A stretch of 64,000 nt of DNA from DATLGB01 sp038232275. Lineage in GTDB: Bacteria > Actinomycetota > Thermoleophilia > Solirubrobacterales > Solirubrobacteraceae. The translations under genes and the position numbers were made by a program. The stretch covers positions 1 through 64,000 of the forward strand of contig JBBSIC010000003.1 of NCBI GenBank assembly GCA_038232275.1, read 5' to 3'. Each line of letters opens with the position of its first letter. The first letter of the stretch is position 1. This document shows positions 43,978 to 52,251 of this stretch, one piece after another. The notes beneath the pieces were generated by a model. The model saw nothing but the letters and a program-made list of their open reading frames with translations, did no database searches and was not told the DNA's origin.

Positions 43978-44031
43978 CCCGAAGCCTCACGATGGTGTGG
44001 AACAGTTCCCGCACCACTCCAGGAGGCAGCC

Positions 44032-44127
44032 ATGCCAGAGGCCATCATCGGCATCGTCGTCGGCCCCGGCGACGTGGAGGCCGACGCCGCTGACGCCGCG
44101 ATCCCGGACACCCCGGCGGGCGAGTAG
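44032..44127 (+). CDS. 31-residue small protein with a perfect Shine-Dalgarno site
   Basis: ATG at 44032 preceded by AGGAGG at five bases, the best ribosome site in this part of the window. Sequence: PEAIIGIVVGPGDVEADAAD, then an acidic tail AIPDTPAGE. Too short for a membrane helix; acidic C-terminus. It lies 20 bases before the response regulator and likely shares its transcript. No homologue recognised. Could be a signalling peptide, a small regulator of the two-component system or a precursor peptide. Confidence 0.5.
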   Translation: MPEAIIGIVVGPGDVEADAADAAIPDTPAGE

Positions 44128-44147
44128 GGGCCACGGGAGCCGCGCGC

Positions 44148-44819
44148 GTGCGGGTGCTACTGGTCGAAGACGACGAAAAGCTCGCGTCCGTGCTCGCGCG
44201 CGGCCTGCGCCACGAGGGCTACGCCGTCGATCATGTCGGCGACGGCGAGGCCGCCCTGCGCAACGCCGCCGTCTACGCGTACGACGCGGTCGTGCTCGAC
44301 GTGTTGATCCCGCGCCGCGACGGGCTCGAGGTCTGCCGCGCCCTGCGCGACGGGCGCAATCCGGTGCCCGTGCTGATGCTCACGGCGCGCGGACAGGTCA
44401 CCGACCGCATCGGCGGGCTCGACGCCGGCGCCGACGACTACCTGCTCAAGCCGTTTGACTTCGGCGAGCTGCTCGCGCGCCTGCGCGCGGTCATGCGCCG
44501 GATCCCCACCGAGCGCGCGCCGCGGCTTGCCGTCGACGATCTCGTGGTGGACCCGGCCACGCGGGTGGTCAGCCGCGCGGGCGTGCCCGTCGAGCTCACC
44601 GCGCGCGAGTTCGCGATCCTGGAGTTCCTGGCGCGCCACCCCAGAGAAGTTGTCAGCCGCACGACGCTGCTCGAGCACGTGTGGGACGCCAACTTCTACG
44701 GGTCCACGAACGTCGTCGACGTCTACGTGGGCTACCTGCGGCGCAAGCTCGAGCGGCCCTTCGGCCGGCCGCTCATCCACACGGTCCGCGGCGTGGGCTT
44801 CCGGCTCGGTGCCGCGTGA
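44148..44819 (+). CDS. OmpR/PhoB-family response regulator
   Basis: 223 residues from a GTG. Receiver domain with acidic pocket VEDDEK, phospho-acceptor D51 in VVLDVLIPRRDG, T79-region LMLTARG and the K in LLKPFDFGEL. C-terminal winged helix with LTAREFAILEFLARHPREVVSR and VDVYVGYLRRKLERP. It should control transcription when phosphorylated by the kinase encoded next; its stop overlaps the kinase start (GTGA). Regulated genes unknown; a possible binding site lies at 43961-43977. Confidence 0.93.
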   Translation: MRVLLVEDDEKLASVLARGLRHEGYAVDHVGDGEAALRNAAVYAYDAVVLDVLIPRRDGLEVCRALRDGRNPVPVLMLTARGQVTDRIGGLDAGADDYLLKPFDFGELLARLRAVMRRIPTERAPRLAVDDLVVDPATRVVSRAGVPVELTAREFAILEFLARHPREVVSRTTLLEHVWDANFYGSTNVVDVYVGYLRRKLERPFGRPLIHTVRGVGFRLGAA

Positions 44820-46223
44820 CGCTGCGGCTCCGGATGACGCTGTGGTTCGTGGCGCTGCTGGCCCTGGTCATCGCGGCCGTCGGCATCTTCTTGGTGGTGA
44901 GCCTGCGCACCGATCTGCTCGGCGGCGTCGACGCCGCACTCAGACCCGCGACGGCCCAGGTCGCCGGCGACTACGGCCGGGAGGGACTGCCGGAGTTCAC
45001 CGACTCCTCGAAGACCGTGCTCAAGGGCGACCGCGCCGCGGCCCAGCTCGTGGCTGCGGACGGCCGGCTGGTGCGGACGTTCGGGGACGCGGTCGCCACC
45101 CGACCGATGCTCTCGGCGACCCAGCTGGCACAGGTGCGGGCCGGGCACGTCGTCATCACCACGCGCACCCTGTCCGTGCACGAGTTTCGCGTCGCCGGGC
45201 ACCCGGTCCTGCGGCACGGACGGCGCGAGACGGTGGTCGCCGGGCAGTCGCTGGCGAGCGTGCTCCACTCCGTTCGCCGGGTGACCACGCTGCTGGCGAT
45301 CGCGCTCCCGGCCGCGTTGCTCGCCGTCGCACTCGGCGGCTGGTGGCTCGCCGGGCGCTCGCTGAGGCCGATCGCCCGCATCACCGGCACAGCCGAGGCG
45401 AGCGGCGCCGACCGCCGCGGGGACCGTGTCTGCGAGCCCCGCACCGGCGACGAGGTCGCGCGCCTCGCGCGCACGTTCAACACGATGCTCGACCGCATCG
45501 AGCGAGCGGTCGGCGAGCAGCGCCGCCTGGTCGGCGACGCCTCGCACGAGCTGCGCACGCCGCTGACCGCGATGCGCGCGGAGATCGACGTCAGCCTGCG
45601 CGCCGACGACCTCGGCCCCGCCGCGCGCGCGGTGCTGCTGAGCGCGCGCGAGGAAGTGGAGCGGATGAGCCGGACGGTCGCCGACCTGCTCACGCTGGCC
45701 GCCGCGGACGAGGGGGCCTACGAGGTCGCGCTGGAGCCCACCGACCTCGCCACGGTGTCGGCCGGGGTCGTGGACGCGCTGCGGCCGCTCGCGCGGGAGA
45801 GCGATGTGTCGCTCGCCCACGAAGCGCAGGCGACGCCCGTCCTCGCCGACGCGCAGGAGCTCGGCCGCGCGGTCCGGAACCTGATCGAGAACGCGATCCG
45901 CTTCACCCCGCCCGGGGGGACTGTCCGCGTCACCTCCGCGAGTGGGACGGTGGGCGTGCACGACGAGGGGCCGGGCGTGCCCGAGGCCCTACGCGAGCGC
46001 GTCTTTGACCGCTTCTTTCGCATCGACAGCGCGCGCGGGCGCGCGCTGGGCGGCAGCGGCCTCGGCCTGGCCATCGTCCGCCCAGATCGCCGAGGCGCAC
46101 GGCGGCCGCGTGCGCGTGCTCCCGCGCGCTCCACGCGGGAGCAGCTTCGTGATCGAGCTGGCGCCGACCGGCGGGCCGGCGCCCATGCAGACCAGCGTCA
46201 CCGGGACGCCCGTGCCGACGTAG
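44816..46223 (+). pseudogene. Sensor histidine kinase with a late one-base frameshift
   Basis: GTG start overlapping the regulator stop. Membrane helices at about 6-28 and 155-180 flank an outer sensor domain; a HAMP linker, the H-box GDASHELRTPLTA (H244), N-box LIENAIRF, G1 HDEGPGVP and G2 GGSGLGLAIV follow. Directly after that, at 46077-46080, an extra C (GTCCGC) shifts the frame; removing it restores AQIAEAHGGRVRVLPRAP, then SSFVIELAP and a stop at 46223, the normal kinase C-terminus. As written, the last beta strand of the ATPase domain is replaced by an unrelated tail running to 46417. Sequencing error or real inactivation. Confidence 0.8.
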
Positions 46224-46232
46224 TCGGGCGGC

Positions 46233-47099
46233 TCAGCCCGCGGGACCGGCCCCAGCCGCCCGGGCGCGGGCGAGCAGCTGCTCGGCCTGCTTGCGCGAGG
46301 CCTCGTCGATCATCTCACCGCCATGGCGAAGGGCCCCGCGCCCGTCGGCGTCGAGGGCAGCGAGCAGCTCCGAGGCGCGCTCTAGCTCCTCCTCCGTCGG
46401 GGAGAAGGCCGCGTTGAGCGGCTCGACCTGCGACGGGTGCAGCGCCCACTTGCCGTCGTAGCCGCGGGCACGCACCCGGTCGGCCCAGCGGCGGCAGCCC
46501 TCGAGGTCCGCGAGGTCGAAGTATGGCCCGTCGATCGCCTGTGCGCCGGCTGCACGCGCGGCCACGAGCACGCTGTCGAGCACCCAGCTCCAGCGCTCGG
46601 CGGGATCCTCTCCGGCGGCGATCGGCGGACGCCCCAGCGAAGCGGCCAGATCCGCGTAGCCGACGATCAGCGCCTCCACGCGGTCGCTGGCGCGCGCGGC
46701 CTCGGCGGCGTTGGCCAGGCCGGTCGCCGTCTCGATCAGCAGCTCGAGCCCGAAGGCGCGGTCGCCGCACAGCCGCGCCACCCGCTCGACATCGTCCGCG
46801 GACTGGACCTTCGGCACGACGAGGCACGCCAGCGCGTCGCCCGCCACCGCCGCCAGCGCCCGCACGTCGTCCTCAAACCACGGGCCGTCGGTGGCGTTGA
46901 TCCGCACGGCGACGGTCGCGGCGCGCCACGAGCCCTCGGCGAGCGCCGCGACCACGGCATCGCGCGCCTGGAGCTTGTCGTCCGGGCGCACCGCGTCCTC
47001 GAGGTCGATGACGATCTCGTCGGCCTCCAGCCCGCGCGCCTTCTCGAGCATCCGCGAGGAGGATCCGGGGACGGACAGGCAGGAGCGGCGAGCGCGCAT
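46233..47099 (-). CDS. CoA-ester lyase of the HpcH/CitE family (malyl/citramalyl-CoA lyase-like)
   Basis: 288 residues from the ATG at 47099-47097. RRSCLSVPGSSSRMLEKARG, EIVIDLEDAVRPDDK, RINATDGPWFEDD, LELLIETATGLANAAE and GKWALHPSQVEPLN are the signatures of CitE-like TIM-barrel lyases, including the Arg and Glu/Asp that bind Mg and the acyl carboxylate. Enzymes of this type condense or cleave malyl-, methylmalyl- or citramalyl-CoA. Divergent by 28 bases from the hydratase and 2-methylfumaryl-CoA isomerase genes, which implies a shared pathway. Confidence 0.88.
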   Translation of the reverse strand: MRARRSCLSVPGSSSRMLEKARGLEADEIVIDLEDAVRPDDKLQARDAVVAALAEGSWRAATVAVRINATDGPWFEDDVRALAAVAGDALACLVVPKVQSADDVERVARLCGDRAFGLELLIETATGLANAAEAARASDRVEALIVGYADLAASLGRPPIAAGEDPAERWSWVLDSVLVAARAAGAQAIDGPYFDLADLEGCRRWADRVRARGYDGKWALHPSQVEPLNAAFSPTEEELERASELLAALDADGRGALRHGGEMIDEASRKQAEQLLARARAAGAGPAG

Positions 47100-47127
47100 C
47101 GGTGACGATTGTCTCACGCCGGGTACG

Positions 47128-48135
47128 ATGCGCGCTGTGGCGCGCGCGGCGGAGACGGTTCTGGTCGGCGGCCCGTACTTCGAGGATCTCGAGGTCGGGC
47201 AGGTCTACGACGCGCCGGCGTTGACGCTGACCGACGGCCACGCGGCGCTGCATCAGGCGCTCACCGGCGACCGTCTGCGGCTCGGACTCGACGCCGAGCT
47301 CAACCGGGCGGTGACCGGGCAACAGCGGCCGCTGATCCATCCCAACCTCGTCTGCGACGTGGCCATCGGCCAGTCCACGCAGCCGACCCAGCGGGTGCGC
47401 GGCAACCTCTTCTATCGCGGGCTGATCCTGCTGCGGCCGGTGTTCACCGGCGACACGCTGGGCACGCGCACGGAGGTCGTCGCCCTGCGCCAGAGCCGCA
47501 GCGCGCCGACCGGGCTGGCGGTGCTGCGGATCGCGACCGTCAACCAGCGCGGCGAGGCGGTGCTGGACTTCTGGCGCTGCCCGATGCTCCCGCTGCGCGA
47601 CGGCGAGGCCAAGACCGGCCACGCCGACGGCTTCGATGGCATCCCGGAGCAGATGGAGCTCGACGACCTGCGGGCGGCGGTGCCGCAGGACTGGGCGCTC
47701 GGCGCGCTGCGCGAGCTGCCGGGCTCACACCTCGCCGACCTCGTCGAGGGCACGGTCTGGGAGCTCGAGGCCGGTGACACCGTCACGGCGGCGCCGGAGC
47801 TCGTCCGCCTCTCGCTCAACCTGGCCGCCGCGCACGCCGACGCCGTGGCCAGCCCGCACGGACGCCGGCTGGTCTACGGCGGTCACACGATCTCCCTGGC
47901 CGCCGCGCACGCCACGCGCGCCCTGCCGAACCTGGCGACGATCGTCGCCTGGCGCGGCTGCGACCACCTCGGCCCGGTCTTCGAGGGCGACGTGCTGCGC
48001 ACGGAGCTCGCGCTCGAGGCCGTCCACCCGCTCGCCGACGGGGGCCTGGTCGATCTGCGCGCCCAGGTCCGGGCGCTGCGCGACGGCGAAGCACATCCGG
48101 TACTCGACTGGCGGTTCGTGGGAGTGATGGCATGA
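47128..48135 (+). CDS. MaoC-type double-hotdog hydratase, probable mesaconyl-CoA hydratase
   Basis: 335 residues from the ATG at 47128 (a GTG at 47137 is possible). Two hotdog units: the first starts GGPYFEDLEVGQVYDAPA with LFYRGLILLRPVFTGDTL, the second carries LVYGGHTISLAAAHATRALPN with the catalytic-loop His. The double-hotdog MaoC architecture and length match 2-methylfumaryl-CoA (mesaconyl-C1-CoA) hydratase of the 3-hydroxypropionate bicycle; a generic enoyl-CoA hydratase is the alternative. It overlaps the isomerase gene by four bases (ATGA), strong support for a common pathway. Confidence 0.78.
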   Translation: MRAVARAAETVLVGGPYFEDLEVGQVYDAPALTLTDGHAALHQALTGDRLRLGLDAELNRAVTGQQRPLIHPNLVCDVAIGQSTQPTQRVRGNLFYRGLILLRPVFTGDTLGTRTEVVALRQSRSAPTGLAVLRIATVNQRGEAVLDFWRCPMLPLRDGEAKTGHADGFDGIPEQMELDDLRAAVPQDWALGALRELPGSHLADLVEGTVWELEAGDTVTAAPELVRLSLNLAAAHADAVASPHGRRLVYGGHTISLAAAHATRALPNLATIVAWRGCDHLGPVFEGDVLRTELALEAVHPLADGGLVDLRAQVRALRDGEAHPVLDWRFVGVMA

Positions 48136-49364
48136 CAGGGATCCTCGAGGGCATGCGCGTCGTGGAGGGCTCGGCGTTCGTCGCCGCCCCGCTCGGCGGG
48201 ATGACGCTCGCGCAGCTCGGCGCGGACGTGATCCGCTTCGATCCCCCCGGCGGCGGCCTGGACTACACGCGTTGGCCGGTGACCAAGGACGGCCGCAGCC
48301 TCTTCTGGGCCGGCCTGAACAAGGGCAAGCGCTCGGTGGAGATCGACCTGCGCGCCCCAGAGGGCCGCGAGCTGATCACCGAGCTGGTCACCGCGCCTGG
48401 CCCGGACGCCGGCCTGTTCCTGACCAACTTCCCGCTGCGCGGGTGGCTCGACCCGGACAAGCTCGCCGAGCGCCGGGCCGACCTGATCACCGTCAACATC
48501 ACGGGCAACCACGACGGCTCCTCCGCCGTCGACTACACGGTCAACCCGGCCACCGGCTTTCCCTGGGCGAGCGGCCCGCGCCACGTCTCAGTGCCCTTCA
48601 ACCACCTGCTCCCGGCCTGGGACGCGATCACCGGCACGCTCGCGGCCGCCGGCCTGCTGGCCGCGGATCGCCACCGCAGCCGCACCGGCGACGGGCAGGT
48701 GGTCAGCGTCGCGCTCGCCGACGTCGCGATGGCCATGGTCGGCAACCTCGGCAACATCGCCGAGGTCCAGATCAACGGCATCGATCGCCCGAAGGACGGC
48801 AACTACCTGTTCGGCGCCTTCGGCCGCGACTTCACGACCAAGGAGGGCCGGCGGATCATGGTGGTCGCCCTCACGAGCCGCCAGTGGGCGAGCCTCGTCG
48901 AGGCCACGCAGATCGCCGAGGCCGTCACGACGATCGAGAAGCTGATGGGCGTCGACCTCAGCCTGGAGGGCGACCGCTTCATCGCCCGCGAGGTCATCGG
49001 CGCCGTGCTCAAGCCGTGGACGGGGGCCCGCACGCTCGAGGAGATCCAGGCGATCTTCGACGCGCACGACGTGTGCTGGGGGCCGTACTGGACCTTCCGC
49101 GAGCTGCTGGAGAACGACGAGCGCTGCTCCGTGGCCAACCCGATGTTCGCCCAGGTCGAGCAGCCGGGCATCGGCACCTACCTGATGCCGGGCTCGCCGC
49201 TGCGCTTCGAGGCCTGCGAGCGGCTGCCCGCCCGCCGCGCGCCGCAACTGGGCGAGCACACCGAGGAGGTGCTCGCCGACGTCCTCGGCCTCACCGACGC
49301 CGAGATCGGCCGCCTGCGCGCCGACCGGGTGGTCGGCGGCGCGGAACGCACCTCGGCGCTGTGA
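48132..49364 (+). CDS. mct: 2-methylfumaryl-CoA isomerase (mesaconyl-CoA C1-C4 CoA transferase), CaiB/BaiF family
   Basis: 410 residues, class III CoA transferase fold. The opening EGMRVVEGSAFVAAPLGGM and LAQLGADVIRFDPPGGG, and later DRPKDGNYLFGAFGRDF and VEQPGIGTYLMPGSPL, closely match the Chloroflexus Mct enzyme as I remember it, better than other CaiB members. Mct moves CoA within mesaconyl-CoA from C1 to C4, so that hydration and lyase cleavage give pyruvate and acetyl-CoA. The neighbouring hydratase and lyase genes supply the flanking reactions. Confidence 0.85.
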   Translation: MTGILEGMRVVEGSAFVAAPLGGMTLAQLGADVIRFDPPGGGLDYTRWPVTKDGRSLFWAGLNKGKRSVEIDLRAPEGRELITELVTAPGPDAGLFLTNFPLRGWLDPDKLAERRADLITVNITGNHDGSSAVDYTVNPATGFPWASGPRHVSVPFNHLLPAWDAITGTLAAAGLLAADRHRSRTGDGQVVSVALADVAMAMVGNLGNIAEVQINGIDRPKDGNYLFGAFGRDFTTKEGRRIMVVALTSRQWASLVEATQIAEAVTTIEKLMGVDLSLEGDRFIAREVIGAVLKPWTGARTLEEIQAIFDAHDVCWGPYWTFRELLENDERCSVANPMFAQVEQPGIGTYLMPGSPLRFEACERLPARRAPQLGEHTEEVLADVLGLTDAEIGRLRADRVVGGAERTSAL

Positions 49365-49450
49365 AGATGCGTCGCGCGCCAAGCTCTCGAGCACGCCGCC
49401 GGTCAGAGCCGCGCGATGCCGCGGAATCCTGGGTAATCGACACCAGCCGC

Positions 49451-49479
49451 TAGACACAACCGGCCCAAGTGTCTACGCT
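49451..49479 (+). promoter_or_regulatory. Promoter with overlapping operator for the coiled-coil membrane operon
   Basis: -35 TAGACA (49451-49456), 17-base spacer, -10 TACGCT (49474-49479). The perfect inverted repeat TAGACAC-N11-GTGTCTA (49451-49457 with 49469-49475) overlaps both elements. Gene A starts 75 bases after the -10. Confidence 0.6.
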
Positions 49480-49507
49480 GCGGTTTCTGTTGGGGGAAGC
49501 AAGCACG

Positions 49508-49567
49508 ATGGCGGTCCGTTTCAACGCACGGCTGACGCCGAAGGGGAGAGTCAAATGTCCGCAGTAA
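49508..49567 (+). CDS. Possible 19-codon upstream ORF overlapping the operon's first gene
   Basis: ATG at 49508, preceded by GGGGGAAG, encodes AVRFNARLTPKGRVKCPQ and stops at 49567, 13 bases inside gene A in another frame. Could set translation of gene A; no direct support. Confidence 0.25.
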   Translation: MAVRFNARLTPKGRVKCPQ

Positions 49568-50367
49568 GGCGTCGGCCGCCGAGAGCGCGCGCCGGTGGCA
49601 CCGGGGAGCCCGCAGGGAACGACCGTTCGTCGGGCGACGACCGGAAGGTCCTCGGAACCAACCTGTTGATCACCGTGGTCCTCGTGGTCGCCGTGGTCCT
49701 CGCCGCGATCCTGCTGGCGCGCACGGTCAGCATCGCACGGGCCATCGACAAGAAGGCGACCAACATCGCCAAGAGCGGCCGCGGGATCAACCTGTCGACC
49801 GACTCGATCATCCAGCTCGACCGCACAAACAAGCTCGCGGTTTCCATCTTGAAGTCGGCGAAGCCGCTCAACGGCCAGCTGACGAGCGTCGTCGCCCGCG
49901 CCAGGTCGATCCGGGACAGCGCCGGCACGATCGACAACAAGGCCGGCTCGATCAACTCGATCGCCGGGAGCATCAACAACAGCGCGACGACGATCAACCA
50001 GAGCGCCAAGAGCATCAACGGCAGCGCCGGCTCGATCAACTCGAGCGCTCAGGCGATCAACGGGACGGCCAAGGCGATCGGCACGACCGCCCGGTCGATC
50101 AACGGCATCGCCGGGACCATCAGCGGCACCGCGAGAGGGATCAACGGGAGTGCCGGGTCGATCCTCTCGACGGCCAAGGTGATCGACACCGACGCGCTGC
50201 ACATCAACCAGGGCCTCGACAAGACGATTAGCTTGGCGACCTCGGTCAAGGTCGACACCGGCAACATCCTCGGTCAGGCCAAGGGCGCCAACGACACAGC
50301 GGCGTGCATCGACCGCAAGCTCCCAGGCGGCGGCGGCGACGTCTCCGACTGCAAGGGAACACGGTGA
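49555..50367 (+). CDS. Membrane-anchored coiled-coil protein A (Ile/Asn heptads)
   Basis: 270 residues. Arg-rich soluble head (1-34), one membrane helix (about 35-56) and an outer region of about 180 residues built almost wholly of heptads with Ala at one core position and Ile at the other, followed by Asn (repeats such as AKSINGS, AGSINSS, AQAINGT, ARSINGI). This predicts a long parallel coiled coil projecting from the membrane. The end (ACIDRKLPGGGGDVSDCKG) has two cysteines. No family recognised. GGGGAGAG precedes the ATG. First gene of a nine-gene operon. Confidence 0.8.
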   Translation: MSAVRRRPPRARAGGTGEPAGNDRSSGDDRKVLGTNLLITVVLVVAVVLAAILLARTVSIARAIDKKATNIAKSGRGINLSTDSIIQLDRTNKLAVSILKSAKPLNGQLTSVVARARSIRDSAGTIDNKAGSINSIAGSINNSATTINQSAKSINGSAGSINSSAQAINGTAKAIGTTARSINGIAGTISGTARGINGSAGSILSTAKVIDTDALHINQGLDKTISLATSVKVDTGNILGQAKGANDTAACIDRKLPGGGGDVSDCKGTR

Positions 50368-50377
50368 GGAGAACAGC

Positions 50378-51136
50378 ATGGCACGCGTAAACTCAGACGT
50401 CCGCTGGATCTGGATCTTCGCCACCGTCGGCCTGCTGGTCGTGGTCGTGGTGATCGGATTCCTCATCGGGATCGTCGGCGCCCTCGACTCGATCGACAAC
50501 GGCCTCAAGGAGGCCGATAACGCGGTGGTCGACGTGAAGGGCAACGTGCGCCCGCTGCCCGATCACATCGTGGACATCAACACGAACCTGACCAAGATCG
50601 ACGGCGCGCTGAAGCCGATCACCGGCGACGCCGGCGACATCCTCGGCTCCCTGACCTCGATCGACGGCTCGCTGAAGAGCGTCGACACCTCGCTGGCCAG
50701 CACCACCGGATCGCTGTCGAACACGTCGTCCTCGCTGGTGAGCACCTCCGGCACCCTGCGCACCGTCGCGGGACAGGTCGGGAACATCTCCGGGTCTCTC
50801 GTGGACACGGAATCGTCGCTGCGGGGCACGTCCTCGTCGCTGAAGGACACGAACGGGTCGCTGCGCGGGACCTCGGGCGTGCTCGTCAACGTCCGCGGAC
50901 TCGTCCGTTCGATCGACAGCCAGCTCAAAGACGCCCGCAACATCGGCAGCCAGGGCACCCAGCTGATCCCGATCAACGTCGCCAGGGTCAACAGCGTGGT
51001 GGGTCCGGTGGAGAAGGACGCCTCGGCGATCAACAGCGGCCTGGTGTCGGTCAACAGCCACCTGACGAGCATCTGCCAGTCGGCCGTGCTGAAGGTCCCG
51101 CTCCCGGGCCTCACCAACCCGCAACCCGAGTGCTGA
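50378..51136 (+). CDS. Membrane-anchored repeat protein B (Ser/Leu heptads)
   Basis: 252 residues, GAGGAG before the ATG. Membrane helix at about 10-34, then a stretch starting SIDNGLKEADNAVVDVKGN and heptads of the type GSLKSVD, GSLSNTS, SSLVSTS, GTLRTVA, GSLVDTE, SSLRGTS up to about residue 190. Leu and Ser/Thr alternate at the core, unlike the Ile/Ala core of protein A, so A and B may form distinct or mixed bundles. Ends CQSAVLKVPLPGLTNPQPEC with paired cysteines, as in A. Function unknown. Confidence 0.8.
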   Translation: MARVNSDVRWIWIFATVGLLVVVVVIGFLIGIVGALDSIDNGLKEADNAVVDVKGNVRPLPDHIVDINTNLTKIDGALKPITGDAGDILGSLTSIDGSLKSVDTSLASTTGSLSNTSSSLVSTSGTLRTVAGQVGNISGSLVDTESSLRGTSSSLKDTNGSLRGTSGVLVNVRGLVRSIDSQLKDARNIGSQGTQLIPINVARVNSVVGPVEKDASAINSGLVSVNSHLTSICQSAVLKVPLPGLTNPQPEC

Positions 51137-51144
51137 GGTTCTAG

Positions 51145-52251
51145 ATGCGCGGAATCCTCACAGGTAGAAAAGGGTTGGCTCCGACCCTGCTCGTGATCGT
51201 CATCGTGTGGGCGCTGGCAGCCGTGCTGATGCTGACCGGCACGCTCGTCGCGGCGAAGCGGATCGACCGCGACGTCGACGTCATCCGTCCCGAGGTCAAC
51301 AACATCGGGACCGACACGCGCGGCATCAAGCTCGCCATCAAGACGGCGAACATCTCGAAGAAGATCAACGACGCTGCGCAGCCGCTTGCCAAGGAGGCCT
51401 CCGACACGCTCGGCGCCGCGCGCACGATCGACACCACCGCCAAGTCGATCCTCAAGAAGGCCGGCTCGATCCACAACGTCGTGGGCGACATCGGCACCAA
51501 CGTCCAGGGGATCCGGACGACGGTCAACGCGATCGGAGCGAATGCCAGCTCGATCAACTCCAACGTGGTGGCGATCAACCGGAGCGCCAAGAACATCAAC
51601 GCGAGCGCGCGGAGCATCAATTCGGACGCGCGCGCGATCAACGCGAGCGTCGTCGGCATCCGCTCGCGCGGCAGCGGGATCCTCACGACCATCGTCCGCA
51701 AGGGGGGGATCAACGGCCAGGCGGCAAGCGGGGGGATCAACACCCAGGTGGCGGGGATCAACCGCCGCGCGGTCACCGCGCGCAAGATCCTTTCCTCGGC
51801 CGGCGCCGACCTGGCGGCCGTCCGCGGGATCGTGCCCAACATCAACAGCAGCGCGAACGGGATCGACTGCAGCACCCTGATCAACGTGGTCGGCCCGACG
51901 CAGGGCTGCTCGCGGACCCGGTCGGGGCGCAGGATGAGTCCCAACGCGCTGAAGCTGCTGCTCCTCGGAAAGCACTGGAAGGCCAAGACCGCCCACAAGA
52001 CCGCTCACAGGCCGGCCGGCAAGAACGCCGGCCAGGTCGTCAAGAACGCCGGCAAGGTCGTCACCAACAACGCCGGCAAGGTCGTCAGCAAGAACACCGG
52101 CGAGACCGTCACCAAGACCGCCGGCAAGGTCGTCAGCAAGGTCGCCAGCGACGTCGTCAGCGCGACCGCGGGGACGTCCACCGGCAAGTCCGTGGTCGAC
52201 GTGCTGCACGACCTCCTGACACCAGGTGGGCGCGGAGGGCTCCTGCGGTGA
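51145..52251 (+). CDS. Membrane-anchored repeat protein C with Lys-rich tail
   Basis: 368 residues. Membrane helix at about 12-36, then Ile/Asn heptads very like protein A (ASSINSN, VVAINRS, AKNINAS, ARSINSD, ARAINAS), two Cys near 250 and a C-terminal 100 residues rich in Lys and Val with the repeat NAGKVV (GQVVKNA, GKVVTNNA, GKVVSKN). The tail is strongly basic and could contact anionic envelope polymers. A and C are clearly related by repeat type. The stop overlaps the next start (GTGA). Confidence 0.8.
   Translation: MRGILTGRKGLAPTLLVIVIVWALAAVLMLTGTLVAAKRIDRDVDVIRPEVNNIGTDTRGIKLAIKTANISKKINDAAQPLAKEASDTLGAARTIDTTAKSILKKAGSIHNVVGDIGTNVQGIRTTVNAIGANASSINSNVVAINRSAKNINASARSINSDARAINASVVGIRSRGSGILTTIVRKGGINGQAASGGINTQVAGINRRAVTARKILSSAGADLAAVRGIVPNINSSANGIDCSTLINVVGPTQGCSRTRSGRRMSPNALKLLLLGKHWKAKTAHKTAHRPAGKNAGQVVKNAGKVVTNNAGKVVSKNTGETVTKTAGKVVSKVASDVVSATAGTSTGKSVVDVLHDLLTPGGRGGLLR

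Noticed and set aside
49900..50200. Short repeated DNA units resembling a repeat array or CRISPR
   Set aside because: Repeats are degenerate, in frame and encode the heptads of protein A; there are no constant direct repeats or unique spacers.
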